The notes under the pieces: model-generated
What the model was told of the DNA's origin: nothing
The model's database searches: none
What the model saw: the letters and a program-made list of their open reading frames with translations, nothing else
Shown here: positions 38,633 to 51,266 of the stretch, piece after piece
Position numbering within the stretch: the stretch's first letter is position 1
Layout: each line of letters begins with the position of its first letter
Position numbers and translations under genes: made by a program
NCBI RefSeq assembly: GCF_048128805.1
Contig: NC_136020.1
Location: 7,461,653 to 7,525,652 of the forward strand
From: Centroberyx gerrardi
Lineage: Eukaryota; Chordata; Actinopteri; Beryciformes; Berycidae
Direction of reading: 5' to 3'
DNA length: 64,000 nt

Positions 38633-39340
38633 GTAAGCTCTTGGATATCACTGCCATCCCTTATCCACAATCCATATAATATTCCCATAATATTCCTATA
38701 GGGACTTGTAGTGTGCCTGTGCTACTCAATAGTTTATACTAACCTTATTGTACTGTATAATATATTTTTCTGCTATATTGTATCATTATAATTTTCCTAT
38801 AATATGAATCTAGTTGTATGAATATGATGTGTTGCTGTGATATTTGTGTGGCATCTTTGAAAAAAAAAAGTATTATAGGATTACTTTTTGTTTTCTTTGC
38901 GCATAAGTCAGATGCCCAAAAGTTACCATTATTGTTGCATACTCCCATATGATAACATATATTTGTGTATAACCATGATGCTCGTCGGTGCCACGTGTTA
39001 ACTGGCAGAAGCGTAACACACACTGCATACTTCCACAGGTGGCCAATCATGAGTATCATTGGAAAAAGTCCTCTGAAACCTGGCAGACCTCTGCTGACCA
39101 TTCCAGTGTTGCCATGATGAACCAGAGAGATGGTAAACCTTCCGAACCTGAAATTAAATGGAAAAAAAATAAAATTCCCACCTGCAGTCACGTGGGATTC
39201 ACTCACTTTCTCTGTTTCTTATGTTTTCAGGTACCAACGAGTCTTCTGCGACCTCCAGCCTCCTGCGCCTTTCCTCCATCGTGGACAGCATCACCAGCGA
39301 CGACAAAACCAGTTTCAACGAAGAAGTTTCAGAAAACTGA
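38111..39340 (+). CDS. myf6: Myogenic factor 6 (Mrf4), complete, three exons
   Basis: A muscle-specific bHLH transcription activator that heterodimerises with E proteins, binds E-boxes and acts in muscle specification and fibre differentiation in the nucleus. Coding exons are 38111-38632, 39039-39132 and 39231-39340, giving 241 residues, close to other fish Myf6 proteins. The N-terminus [20 protein letters not shown] is the Myf6 signature. The Cys/His-rich segment is at 75-89, with WACKVCKRK at 83-91. The basic region is at about 91-108 and helix-loop-helix to about 151, followed by [10 protein letters not shown]. The myogenic code residues Ala101, Thr102 and Lys111 are all present. The C-terminal amphipathic helix III is [12 protein letters not shown] at about 217-228. 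ATG1 is used; ATG2 follows at once (38114) and has the better +4 G. It is in tandem with myf5, the expected arrangement. Confidence 0.98.
39039..39132 (+). CDS. myf6: myf6 exon 2
   Basis: Acceptor TTCCACAG ends at 39038 and donor GTAAAC starts at 39133. It encodes [15 protein letters not shown] through MNQRD plus the first base of a Gly codon. The YHWKK...W and SADHSS words are conserved among fish Myf6 proteins. Confidence 0.94.
39231..39340 (+). CDS. myf6: myf6 exon 3 (terminal)
   Basis: Acceptor TTTTCAG ends at 39230. Encodes [20 protein letters not shown] and the tail EEVSEN, ending with TGA at 39338-39340. It holds helix III. Confidence 0.96.
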
Positions 39341-39644
39341 TTTTTTTTTTTTTTTTTTAACAGACGACAAAAGTGCCTTTGATATTTCACATTTCCATTG
39401 TTTATTATCACTAAATTATTTCCACCTTATCCAGCCACTCTGGCTTCTGTTTATGTAGTCCATTCATCTGGACAGCGAGAGCAGCAGCAACGCTTGCTGT
39501 TCTGTCACAGATGAAAATTTGATATGTACATATTTTATAATATTGTGATATTTAAAGTACTTAATTTATTTTGTATGCAAAAGCAGAGAAACCCTTCCAC
39601 AAAGCATATATTGTATTTAAATATTTGTATATAACTGACCAACG

Positions 39645-39650
39645 AATAAA
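39645..39650 (+). terminator. myf6: Polyadenylation signal of myf6
   Basis: AATAAA about 305 bases after the stop codon. Further AATAAA words at 39825-39830 and 39885-39890 could serve as alternative sites. Confidence 0.7.
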
Positions 39651-39999
39651 TTGCCATTTTTGCAAGACTCTAAACCACCATCTTCTTCATTCTTCAAGGG
39701 CATGGCAGGGTCATTTCCACATTACAGCAGTATCCTGTCTGACAGCCAAGGCAAGCATCGGACCATATCCAGCATGTGTGGTATCCTACGCTCATGTACT
39801 TTATCACCTCTGATCCAGTGGCAAATAAAAGGCTTCATAAGCAATGACCTCCAGTCAGTGGTCATCATAATCAAACAGCCACCAAAATAAAAGTGACTCT
39901 AAATTTCTGAAAAACAGTAATTTATGCCTTTTTCCCCTTAAAAGACCCTATTTGGAAACACTTACAAAATCTTGAAACTACTTAGAATAATGTATAATA

Positions 40000-40082
40000 T
40001 GAATTTACATTATAAAGATTTATGTCAGACTGAAAAGGTGGTTTTTAGGTGGGTGTATACCCTCCATTACATCCCAGCTTAA
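40000..40082 (-). mobile_element. Inverted copy of the GGGATGT dispersed repeat
   Basis: On the minus strand it reads GCTGGGATGTAATGGAGGGT, then ACCCACCTAAAAACC, then CTGACATAAATC, matching 36075-36190 and 34145-34260. Confidence 0.55.
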
Positions 40083-41966
40083 TACCAGTGGGTTACTTGA
40101 ACAGAGGAACACCACCACCGGCTCAACATCCACCAGTTCCCCCAGCATTCACGGCTATTAGGAGTCCATAAAAGCCCTCTAAACTGCCCTGGAATAGCTC
40201 GCTGACCGGCCGCTCTCTTTGTTCCAACTGGCATCCAGCGGGCCGGGCCCATAACAGTAACTCGAGTCCCCTTCCCGACACGGCCTGCCTCTCCTATCAT
40301 ATGTTGGGGACATGGAAACTTGGGCAGCAGGCATGAGTGCAAAGCCCAGAGGGATAATGAAGCTATCCGGCCCATTAGGTCTTAATTCATCATCACTTGC
40401 TTCATCATCATCATCACATGGCAAAGTGTTTACATGTGAGCTATTAAAATGCCAGCGTGACGCGATGGAGATCCATTGAGTCTTGTTGGTCATGTATTGA
40501 CATGAAGGGGGGTGCGCTTGTTTATGATGTCGGGGTGCACGCCGCGCTAACCGAGCCCCGCATCAAGGCTGGAGAGCGGCCTGTTCCTCCTCAGATCTCG
40601 CTGGATGACACAACGCCCCGGTTGACCTCTGGGAGTCTGCCTCATCCCTCAGGCCTGCAGACACACACACACATGCAGGCAAACAAGAAGGAAAACATGC
40701 ACACACACACACACACACACATGCAAGGGGATGGTCATGTATGAGGTTTATCCTGAGGTAGAGACTTCAATATTACATCCAACAAGAGAAAAACTGCAAA
40801 ACTGTTTCAAAGGTTTTTCAAAATCAGAAAAACATACTTGCAATAACAGCACACAGTTGTATAGCTTTAGTGTGATTTCAAAAGGACTGTGAGGCTTGAA
40901 CAGCATAATCCGGGGCTTTTATATGGTTCCTTTCAAAGGAACTACCTATCTTATACCAAATATCCGATTTTCTAAAGAAACCAGACAGAAACTTGATAGC
41001 CCCAAATAGTAATGTGATTTTAATGGGCTCCCACCGGCTCACTCTCTCCATGATCCAGCAGCACTGTTACCATAATGTGCCATAATGTGTAGATCTAATG
41101 AATAACTGCTGGTCTGATGTCTGTTTTCAGATATCTCTATTTTAACAGAATTTTAGTGCCTAAAATCAACATTCACACTTGTTCCTGGAAAACAATTTGG
41201 TTCAAAGTGGGTAATTAATGGAGCAATTTCAAGACTTGGATGAAATGTATAAACTAATATTCAATGCTATAATTGAGGTTATCTTTACATATTCTATAGT
41301 ACAACATCTGTAGAAGCTCAATGGACAGCTGTAATGTTATTGTTTGATCTTTATGTTTGCTCCATCTGACTGTAAGATGTGGATTACAAGCATAGAATCC
41401 CTACAAAGCAACACAGCCCGCTATAGTTTTGAAGCCCGGACTTTCCTCTTGTCTAACTTTACAGGGATCTCGGTGTTACTGATGACACCATATAATTGTC
41501 ATTTGGCTGTGAAGGCTGCGTTTTAAAAGTCAAAGCTGATGAAAGCGGAGCTCTTATGAGAGGGGGCTAAGCCTTGAGGCCGAACGCCTTGATTTATCCA
41601 GACTTTCCTTGAATATCCTGCTAGGAAAGGGATTCAGTGCAGCGGGGTTGGCAGCACACCTCTGCCCACTGCCAAACAAGTGCTGTTGCCAATCAAAGGT
41701 TGGTTTTTTTTTGTGTCATGTGCAATGACCTAATACTCATTCCTGTAGGAAATGTAGAATGGACTTACATTTTGACTGGAGGAAAAATCACATTTAACAG
41801 AAAATCATGATCTTGGAATTATAAGGTTATATCTGACTTTTTTTTTTTTTTTTTTTAATCAAAATTGACTTATCCACATATTCATGATCTTCTAATATGA
41901 GCCTACTTTATGCATGTCTGATGTTATTTTTTAAAATAACCTTTGGGGGTTAAATATTTAAAAAAA

Positions 41967-41968
<2 letters not shown>

Positions 41969-42020
<52 letters not shown>

Positions 42021-42033
42021 TATATATATATAT
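41969..42033. repeat. (AT)n microsatellite with a short CA core
   Basis: TATATA repeats interrupted once by ACATA and once by ACACACACA. The run is nearly self-complementary. Confidence 0.95.
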
Positions 42034-43030
42034 GATGTAGGCTACATGCCAGTTTTGCCAGCTGGTATGTCAAATCTTTCTGAACTGATCTACCCACACA
42101 GATCCTTATCATCCAAGCTCACAAAATACTATTTCTGACTGTGGTAATTAAAATATGCAAACATATGGTGAGATCTAAAAGTGTGTTAGACTTTATTTGT
42201 GCCAAAAACGAGCTGTGGAGCCTAATCCGTTTTATGGGAATATAAATGATAGATTGGCCTCACCGTCAGGCGAGATGGTGAAGCATCAAATCAGCGGCAT
42301 ATTAAATCAAAGCGTGAGGCAGTTTGGAAGAAATAAGGGTTTCAGACGTGAGGAAGGTGGACATAAAAGGCCGCCTCCTGCCCGACACTTAACTCTGCCT
42401 CTGACCCTTGAGAACAACAAGAAAAAGAAACGCAAACTCAAGAGTTCCCAAGAGACAAGCAGAGCGGCCCGGCCTGCGCGCAACCACTGCGCCAATATAA
42501 ACTCAATGTACGCGCAATAACACCATGTGCTCGGCCAATCTCACTCGGGGCTCAATTAGCCATCGCTTGATGCCAGGTTTTCTCGTTGTCTGTGTTGTTC
42601 ACAGTGTAGAAAGCCTTTGATCTCCTCGACAGCTACAAGCTACAGCCCCAATGTCTTCTTCAGCTGTGCGCAATACAAACTCCGACGGCAATTCAGAGGC
42701 AGCAGGTATTACTGCGCTGTTTTCTTAGGTGCGCCAAGTTCCCAGAGATTGGGGCTCGCCTCGCCAAACGTTTTGACACATTGTGAGAAATATCCGCATT
42801 GTATCCTTGTAAGCTGTCAACAACATCGCTTTAAGTAATTACCTGAACCATGCGGGGCCGCGCTGCGAAGGATCCGTATTAACAAGCCATTACAGGCTCA
42901 TATTCAGTTTTAGTGAACATTTCAGCCAATCCAATGCAGTTTCACTTGTTTGGTTTTGTACAAACGAATGTCAATAGGCTATCTTGAAACAGGAGCAGAA
43001 TAAGGCAGGTCACCATTATTATCAAGAAAA

Positions 43031-43171
43031 TGACACTCGGAGAATTTATAGGATATTCTTGAAAGAAGTTGATTTGCGTTGGAAACAAGTGAAATTATCT
43101 CTCGCTATCGGCAGGTTTTTTTTCACTGTTTTGAAAAAGATTTAGGAGACTTGTGTTGCTTTTTTGCAGTA
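43031..43171. mobile_element. hAT-like MITE fragment (TTTTTTGCAGT end)
   Basis: TTGGAAACAAGTGAAATTAT near 43079 matches the copy at 2861-3040, and the segment ends TTTTTTGCAGT, the inverted form of that copy's CACTGCAAAAA start. Confidence 0.5.
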
Positions 43172-44119
43172 TAGGCTATTTACTAATTAGCCTATTATTT
43201 TCTCATACTCGATTACATGCATGCTGTTGACATCGGGGCCTTTTTGAAACTTATACATGTTAAGGTTTTGTTTGTGTTTTACTGCTTAACGTCTCTAATT
43301 TCATTACAAGCAAAGCCTTCATGGCCTAAACCCTGCAAGTTGCCTATAGACCCGCTATAGGCAGAACTTTTGCACCACAATGCCCATCTGTTGTTTGCTG
43401 AATTGAAGTGCATGCGGCAGTAACTTTTAACGGTCAAAATTTGGCCCGCGGGGGCAAAACGGTTCACGACATTGCGAAGTGGTGTCAATTGTGTAATTAC
43501 TGTTTTAATGAGCTTTGGCAAACACGGACACCCTCTGCACGGCACCTTCAGTGATGAGTTAGGGGTGTTTAGAGGGGGCTTACCGCTCTAATGTGAATTC
43601 ACTGGGCTTGAAATGTTACACCTTCCTTTGCAGCTGGGCTGCATCTGCAACGCTGTTGTCTCCACCGTAAAAATTGGCCTGCATACTCTTACACAAGGTC
43701 AACCTCTTGTTCTGCACAGTTTGACAAAACAAAACAAACCCTCCTCCAAATGTATGTCTTAATACTTGTGTCATTTTCATTATCAGCTAAAATTCACTTG
43801 ATACCTGGAGGCCATTTTCAGAATAATCATGCCACTGCAACACTTGAAACACTTGAAGTATAGGCCTACTGTCAGAAAAAAAAACATAGGTGAAGGTCAT
43901 ATGCTGGTTCAAGCTGCAAATGTTCCCATCCTCTTAGAACATTCCCAAGCGTTGTATTCATCTTGGCCTTGCAGGAGAAGGGCCATTGGAAGGAGAGAAC
44001 GGTGATGAGTGGGAAAACACCAGTAAGTGCAGATGTGGGAAACTCTGCAGGGTACTGGGGGGTGCGAGGCAGCGGGCTGGGAGGGAGCTCAGCTAACCCC
44101 AGCCTGCCTCCTGGCTGGG

Positions 44120-44187
44120 CCAATGGGCCATGGTAATTAGATCTGGCCAATGTGGGCCCTGGGCTCTGGCCTGGGGGCATATAAGGG
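44120..44187 (+). promoter_or_regulatory. myf5: myf5 core promoter
   Basis: Two CCAAT boxes (44120-44124 and 44147-44151) flank a homeodomain-type TAATTA (44134-44139), and CATATAAG at 44179-44186 is the TATA box. A start near 44210 would give a leader of about 130 bases that is C/T-rich. All elements lie within 70 bp in the expected order. Confidence 0.75.
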
Positions 44188-44340
44188 GGGCCCGGGGCAA
44201 CAGCCCCCTCATATCACTCAGAGGTCTCCTCTCTCTCACCCCACTGCTCTACCCAGCGGAGATCCCTCCTTGCTTCCGTCCATCTATCCATCCATTCAGC
44301 CTTCCTTCCTTCCTTCCACTGCAGCACCAGCGGACAAGCC

Positions 44341-44793
44341 ATGGACGTCTTCTCCCCATCCCAGGTCTTCTATGACAGAGCCTGCTCCTCGTCTCCGGAC
44401 AGCCTGGAGTTCGGCCCCGGCGGGGAGCTGGCCGGCTCCGAGGAGGACGAGCACGTCCGGGTGCCGGGAGCCCCTCACCAGCCGGGACACTGCCTCCAGT
44501 GGGCCTGCAAGGCCTGCAAGCGCAAGTCCAGCACCGTGGACCGCAGACGGGCCGCCACCATGCGGGAGCGCCGGCGGCTCAAGAAGGTCAACCACGCGTT
44601 CGAGGCTTTGCGCCGCTGCACCTCGGCCAACCCCAGCCAGCGGCTGCCCAAGGTGGAGATCCTGCGCAACGCCATCCAGTACATCGAGAGCCTGCAGGAC
44701 CTGCTGCGCGAGCAGGTGGAGAACTACTACGCCCTGCCTGGAGAGAGCAGCTCGGAGCCGGGGAGCCCGCTGTCCAGCTGCTCCGACAGCATG
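44341..44793 (+). CDS. myf5: myf5 exon 1 (activation and bHLH domains)
   Basis: 151 codons from ATG to SSCSDSM, ending in phase 0 at donor GTGAGA (44794). GC-rich coding sequence that also leaves long open frames in other phases. Confidence 0.96.
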
Positions 44794-46599
44794 GTGAGAC
44801 CCACATCTTCGCTGCCTCCTCATGCTCACATCTGGTTCATGGCTGGTTCCAATCTTGCAGGTCCTATAGCTGTCAAAGCAATGGCACCTCAGAGAAATGA
44901 GGATTATACCGCATGCTAGACAGGCATTCATGTTGTAAGACCCTGAAAAGGCCTTTGCTGTTGATCAAGCTATCTTCAGATGCCAGTACCAGTGTTACAG
45001 ATTGGAAACTTGCTGCCTTTTCTCATTACTATGCAGAGTAGCTTGTTAGACTTGAAATGGAGTCAGCAAATTTCCAATTCAGAAACCTATTAATCAAATA
45101 AGCTTGTTTTGGTTGTTTCGCCCCAAGACCTCAATTACCATGCTTCTCCATGCATGTCATACTCTCCCTTCATTCTTTCATACAAACATCTATTTTGCAG
45201 TCTCACTTGTATCTGATCGGAGTTTAAAATACCAGGTCTGTCTTTGGTGCTGCGTGTGTGATGCTGGTTACTATTGGTCAGACGGGGTTAGCTCTCCTCA
45301 CCAATCGTCTGAAGGTGACACTCTACCATCTAATACAATAGAACTTGTAATGGTGGATGGTGTAATGGCTTTCCCACCACCGGACACTTTATAGCCCTAA
45401 TAAACCCGGCTAAATCCACCTTACTGAAGTCTGGCAGGAAAGACTGGGTGCTTTTCTGCATTCCATCTTGACTGCATGTTCTGCGCCGCTGCCAGGATTT
45501 TCTGCAGATTTACTGGGAGAAAGTGTCATCTTGCACAAACTGGTGTTGCTTCCACTGATACAATCGATTGGCCACGCTCGGAGCGGGGCAGGGTATGGGA
45601 GTAGACGCTGCCACTTTGGCTTTAAGGTGGATGTGAAATAAAGAACCCCATAACCTTGGAACGCAGGATTTATTGCCCTGTCCAAAATATCATGAATTAC
45701 ATTGATTTTTTTGGTACTTTTGTTGCTTCATACCCTTTATATACAAATGACCCTTTTCTGTCTTGTTTTCTGCAAGAATGGGAGGGTGAATCAAGCGCTT
45801 AAATGGGCAATTCTGAATGAAATGACTGATGGTGCGTGCATTATGTTATGATTATACTCATTCTGTTTTGATTTCTCATTTCCTTCCAGGCGGACTGCAA
45901 CAGTCCCGTGTGGCAACAGTTGAATGCAAACTACAGCAACAACTATTCTTATGCTAAGAACGGTAAGACCTTTTTCACATCAACTGCAGTCTGACATACG
46001 ATACGGATTAAAGCAGGCATTCACACAAGCATAGTGCTATTACAAACTCATAACTGCATGATAGATTTTTTATTTATTTATTATTTCATTTATGTTTTTT
46101 TTTTGCTTCTGGAAATCCTGAAACTGGGATTGTCATAAAAATATTTTATTTATACTTAAATGAAAAGAAAAAAAATAGTAATAATAATAATCATTTTAAG
46201 AAAAATCCATTTTGTTCATACATTGATTATTTGTATCTATTTGTCTTAATTATACAAATTTTGTTTTTTATTTTTTCTACTATTTGGCTTCAAAGTCATA
46301 TTTAACTAAATCTATTTGGCATTGTATCAATTGAAATTATCCTTGTATTGACCCTGACTCTCTCTCTCTGCCCCCCCCCCCCCCCCCCCCTTCTTCCCAT
46401 ATCAGAGAGTTCGTGTGATAAGGCGGTCGGAGCCTCCAGTCTGGAGTGTCTGTCCAGCATTGTGGACCGTCTGTCCTCGGTGGAGGCCGGCGCTCCGGCC
46501 TCTCTGAGGGACATGACCACCTTCTCCCCCTGCAGCTCCGACTCCCAGCCCTGCACACCGGAGAGCCCCGGGTCCCGGCCCGTCTACCACGTCCTGTGA
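44341..46599 (+). CDS. myf5: Myogenic factor 5, complete, three exons
   Basis: A bHLH muscle-determination factor, the earliest MRF expressed in somites; it acts in the nucleus as a heterodimer with E proteins on E-boxes. Coding exons are 44341-44793, 45890-45962 and 46406-46599, giving 239 residues, typical for fish. The N-terminus [12 protein letters not shown] is the Myf5 signature. The Cys/His-rich segment is at 46-60 ([15 protein letters not shown]), followed by the basic region at about 61-79 and HLH to about 122. Myogenic code residues Ala72, Thr73 and Lys82 are present. Helix III is [14 protein letters not shown] at 187-200, and the protein ends with RPVYHVL. The start context GCCATGG is strong. 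Exon phases (0, then 1) equal those of myf6, as expected for tandem paralogues. Confidence 0.98.
45890..45962 (+). CDS. myf5: myf5 exon 2
   Basis: Acceptor TTCCAG ends at 45889 and donor GTAAGA starts at 45963. Encodes [15 protein letters not shown] through YSYAKN plus one base of a Glu codon. Confidence 0.95.
46371..46390. repeat. myf5: Run of 20 C in the polypyrimidine tract of myf5 intron 2
   Basis: A homopolymer C run, preceded by a short CT run, sits 15 bases before the acceptor of exon 3 and forms most of its polypyrimidine tract. Confidence 0.9.
46406..46599 (+). CDS. myf5: myf5 exon 3 (terminal)
   Basis: Acceptor CATATCAG ends at 46405, preceded by a run of 20 C. Encodes [20 protein letters not shown] through VYHVL, with TGA at 46597-46599. 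Confidence 0.96.
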
Positions 46600-46946
46600 G
46601 GGAAATCTCGTCCCGACGCGGGATATAACACTGCCACAGGCGCTGCGCTTTACCAAACACCAGCTTCATTCACAACAAGAAGAGTTAAGACCCAGCTTTG
46701 TGCAAATCTGAAGCAAACTCAGCAGTATCTGAGGGACTGTGGCAAGCACCGACCGGCTTTTTATATTGTACATAAGATTGTAAATATGTAATGTAAATAC
46801 CCATTTATTCTATACATGCTATTATACCTAATGAGACATATTTAATGACAGTTAATGTAATGTTGCTGACCCAATGTGCATTATTCATACACTAAGTGGT
46901 ATTTAAGCAGTATTGTATTTTCTTACTTTTCCATGTTGCTATGATC

Positions 46947-46952
46947 ATTAAA
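46947..46952 (+). terminator. myf5: Polyadenylation signal of myf5 (ATTAAA)
   Basis: ATTAAA about 350 bases after the stop codon, followed by a T/G-rich stretch (CATTGTTTTGT). No AATAAA occurs earlier in the 3' flank, so this common variant is the likely signal. Confidence 0.65.
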
Positions 46953-46989
46953 CCTTTCATTGTTTTGTATAAAAGCTTGTGCATTTTAT

Positions 46990-49900
46990 GTTTTTTAGGC
47001 AATGATTCCTTCTTCTTCTCTTTTTTTCCTTTGCTGTCCTCTTCTTTGTGCGACATGTGACATCTGTAAAATGTAAACACCATTAGTTCAGATGTCTCAT
47101 TAATCTTCCCATTACAAAAGCATGTGTGTAAAAGATATAAACTAAAATCAGCACAATGGGTGGTACATGTTGTACAGCCCCATCAGTCTGAATACACTAT
47201 ATCAACACCAGTGTTCAGTGGATACCAGTGGGCCTTCTGCTCCAGCTCTAAAATATCAACACTACACACTAAAAACCATATTGCTAAGTTGCACCATTGT
47301 ACCATTTTTTACCAGGATTTTTTTCGAGAAATGCTGCAGGACAAGTAACAAAGTAACAAGGCAAACTAACAGAGCAACAAATCAATTTGCTTGTTTTTAG
47401 ACGTATTCCTCTAAAATGGTGAAAGCAGCTGCCATCATTATAAAACTGCCTCATAGTTTAGTGGGTTTGCAACTTTTTTTTACAGATAACAGCAAAATGC
47501 ATGAAATGTTTTTAATTTGAGAAACAGACACATTATGAATTTGATATAGCAGACTAATAGGCATTAGCATAATAAGACAAATAATGAATATGAGTCTAAA
47601 AGTTGGTGTTTTATCTAAAGGACATGGACGAGTTATTATTCTTTAAAGACACATATGACAAGATAGAGCAGGGATCCTCCAGTAAGGTGGTGTGGAGATC
47701 GCATTTGGAAGCCGGCGGCGGTCAGTTGATACATTGCCTGGTGTCTTTGCCAACCATTTGGCGTTGCTGTAATCACTCATGTACAGTATATGAGTGATTA
47801 CAACAATGTCACGGGGCATTTTAGCTCCCGGTGAATGAGGGAGGGACATCAGAATGATCCGATTACCAACTAAGGTATTACCATCAGAGCAGGGATACTA
47901 AACAAAACAAGCAGAAACATGTTACATACAGTATAAGTCATATATGTGATGGTATGAGTTTTAAAATTTTAGAGCAGATTTTTCAGTCTTCGCCTCTTCT
48001 GTTGACGTGAAGAGGAGTGTGTTAGGAGACAGCAGGGGGAGGCAGCATTGTGTACCTGTTTGTTCTTTTCTACCAAATGTGAGTCATCATTAACACCCTT
48101 GATTATACCGTCAACACTAGAGTTGAGAACAAATGGCCTCTAATTGTACTTATTGTGTGACTGAGGGGGAGGGCTTACAGTATGTGTCTCCCATATTGCA
48201 TGGCTTGCTTTGATCAAAGCCTATGCAAGTGGCCATGCTGTAAGTAAATAAGATCAATAGCAGTAAAAGAACTAAATAATTGTTGTATTGAGAAGTCAAG
48301 AAAAAAACCCGAATCTAATTACAACCAGGATTAAAACTGAAGATATTTAGATATAGCTCTAATATGCTTTATCTTGGTAAAAAACAAACAAACAAAAAAA
48401 ACAATCCCCTCTACTTCTCACCTTTTCTCTTAATTGAATTTCCTTGCACTTCTCTCTTGTATAATCCCCCTAAAGTCACAGGAATATGGTTCCATATGTC
48501 ATCAGGGTGCTATGGCTCTGATCCTTGCTTCATTACTATTGGTTGTAATGTTGATGATCAAGGAATTGATATTGGATAAGATAGCCAGCTAAATACCTAA
48601 CATGTAAATGGAGTTTCATGTGAGCCACTATAGTCTAGAGTCATTTCCATCTAAAAGCAAGGTACTTTGCTCTAAAGTGACACTTGGATTTTCTTCTCTT
48701 TTTCTTCTTCTTCTCTTATTCTGCTATTGTAGGGAAGGTTGGAGTCTACAGTGGCCAGAGGAAAATACTAGCAGTTACATAGGCTACTAGCAGTTCCATA
48801 CTATCCCTGAGCCACAATGCTAGTTGGGTCTGAGGCATAGTGGGCATACCAGCAGCGGCTTGTATTTCACTAACCTCCGCGGCTGCCTACTAAGCTCCAA
48901 ATGTCACTGATGTCATTTTCCATGGCGAAACGTTGGTTATGATTCATAAATCACTCGCTCACCAAGCCTGCCGTGTCAATAGAGACATTTCACATGAAGG
49001 TTGTGGAGGTCGAGCATGAACACCAGGATGTGATATGACTGATATGAATTATGAAATCCAAATCTTTATTTATTTATTTTTTTCTTATTTTCATCATTTA
49101 TTTGTTATTCATTTAAATCTCAACAGAGTGTGGACACGGTTAACAAACAGGCTCTTGTAATGTCAGCACCAGTGTAATAGCATTGCTTATGGTCAGCCAT
49201 TACTGCAGTACTGTGTGGAACCACAAGAGAGAGGTGTTTCTTCTATTTCTCACATTTACACTTGACTAGTTATATTAAGCCTCTATAGTTGGATTTTAAT
49301 GATGAATATTAAAGGACAAGTTTCAAAATCAGGGATATTTGTATAATCACTAAATGACAATCCTTACATTGTGTCTGTCTAAGGGAATTCATCTGTTTTG
49401 CTGTACTTGAGGACGGTTCCACTCAAATAATGAATGTTCACTGGGTTCTTCCATTGCTAGAAGAGAGAGAGAGAATTACAACTGTATTAAGAGTGAATTG
49501 GGAAGATAGAAAAGAAGAGAGTAGGTGCATCTGGTTTAGAATCATAAGTACTCTTACAGAATAAAATGATGCAAAAATGCATTTTACAAACCAATTTCCT
49601 GCTCTATTAAACTGCTGCAGTCTGGATATTTTCATGATATTACAGATTACACTCTTCTTTGGTTTTAGGAGTTTAGACATTGTGGGAATGAAACCTTTGA
49701 CCTTCCAGTGATGCGGTGCTCTCTCTAACCATAGAGATATATCTCTATGTCTCTAACATCACATCAACCTGCTTCCTATGGTTTCTAATTCTGAGAGAAA
49801 GCTGTTTATGGTCAAACACTGATCATATTGTCCTAGACTGTAAGAATATCACATGAATTTCTCGCTCAAGAGTTTGCTTTCGGATCAGATGGCTCCGGTA

Positions 49901-51240
49901 GAAAGCGAAGCCCCGGCAATATCATTGTTAAGAGACGTGACAAGTGAGGCGTGTGTCTTTATCACACAGTTTGTTTGGTGCTATTTCAGGGCACAGCGGT
50001 GTGCACAGAAGATTAAAATGGAGATCAAGTAGGCGACGAGAACACTGTGTTTTCACACCTCGAACACATCAAAACCTGTCAGTTGGCGAGGTTGATAAGA
50101 TTTCTTTAGTTGGTTTTCCTTCTACATCTGACTTCCTTGGTTTTGCCTCAACTCCAAGGAATCAGACCTGAGCCTTTTGTCGCTCTGCCTTATGGTAGGA
50201 GATGAACGCAATTAGCTCATTTTCTTCTCGGTTGCCATGGGAGCCTGACAAGGTGTTACATGCAGGCACCCTTTGGTGCGTTCTCTGACTCTGGGACCTG
50301 ATTAACTGGGTGTGGGGTTTGTCACCTGCATGCAAAGAAAGACTTGATGTGTTTGATTAAAACAAAATGGTGGGAGTGAAACTACTGCACTCTGAGTTTT
50401 GTCACTTCTGTGTTCAGTGGGAATGAATGCATGGAAAACAGAATACTTCTAACAAGTGTTAACTAGAAATGAGCTCCAACAGGCATTTTTATCACACAGA
50501 GTCGTGTGCAACACCTTGCCGGTGTAGGAACAGCATCGCTTTGTGCTCCCACTGTCACCGCTTCAGTTTACTGCCTTCCATTTACAAGGGCCACTGAGCC
50601 TCTGCATTAGTTTCAGTGTCTGCTCTCTGTATTGGCCCGACAAAGGCAATTGACTTTCTGGTTCTAATGCTAAAATCCTGGACAAGTCTTCGGAGGGAAA
50701 TTTCACTACACAAGGCCAAGCACCGGCACCGCATACAGAGGCTGCATTTAGGTTTGGAGACTGGTTAGCACACTGGATATCATTAAATATCACTGGGAAT
50801 CAATGGCAAGCAGTAATACTTTAGGCATTGGTTGTTATGAGAAATAAACACATGACTGTTTTTATTGTAAACTAGTAACTATCTAGGTGTTCATTCATCC
50901 TACTTGCTTCTGTAACTATTCAATAGCTACTTGTAACTAATGTTATTTGTACTAGTCACTTTATTCTTTCTTCCAGTCGCAAATGCATGGTGCCGTCAGT
51001 GGTAATGTGTAACCTGCTGGTTAAAATTAGATTTAAGATATTTGTAATAAAATCCACAACTCAAATAACCAATGTGACAAGAGAAAATACACTGTCAAAA
51101 TGTCAATATTTGTAAGGCCTGACTGAGTATGAAACCCCACTAACTTCATTGCTGGTGCTACTGCGCTCTGTCACTAAATACTAAATCTCAAAATAAGAAT
51201 GCAGACCAAGAGACGTGAAAGGAGAGTCGACCATCTGATC
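46990..51240. other. Intergenic stretch between myf5 and lin7a
   Basis: No exon recognised. It contains a short perfect hairpin (47768-47802), T-rich and AT-rich low-complexity tracts (about 49065-49110) and otherwise unique sequence without obvious repeats, so some of it may be regulatory. Confidence 0.55.
47768..47802. repeat. Short hairpin: 13-bp perfect arms, 9-base loop
   Basis: TGTAATCACTCAT (47768-47780) and ATGAGTGATTACA (47790-47802) are exact reverse complements around GTACAGTAT. After one mismatch, pairing resumes for three bases. Confidence 0.85.
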
Positions 51241-51260
51241 ACTGTACACAAGCACATAGA

Positions 51261-51266
51261 TTTATT
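51261..51266 (-). terminator. lin7a: Candidate polyadenylation signal of lin7a
   Basis: The minus strand reads AATAAA here, followed about 12-20 bases on by GTGCTTGTGT, a good G/U-rich downstream element. It is the first minus-strand AATAAA noticed after the lin7a stop, and implies a 3'UTR of about 4.3 kb. Long 3'UTRs are known for mammalian LIN7A. Confidence 0.45.

Larger units (their letters stand above)
39900..44119. other. Intergenic stretch between myf6 and myf5
   Basis: No gene found. It contains an inverted copy of the 34145 repeat (40000-40082), CA tracts (40660-40730), an (AT)n microsatellite (41969-42033), a poly-T run (about 41839-41857) and a hAT-like MITE end (43031-43171). The interval is short, as expected for this tandem pair, and probably holds proximal myf5 control sequence. 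A consensus M-CAT/TEAD word, CATTCC, is at 43940-43945. Confidence 0.6.
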
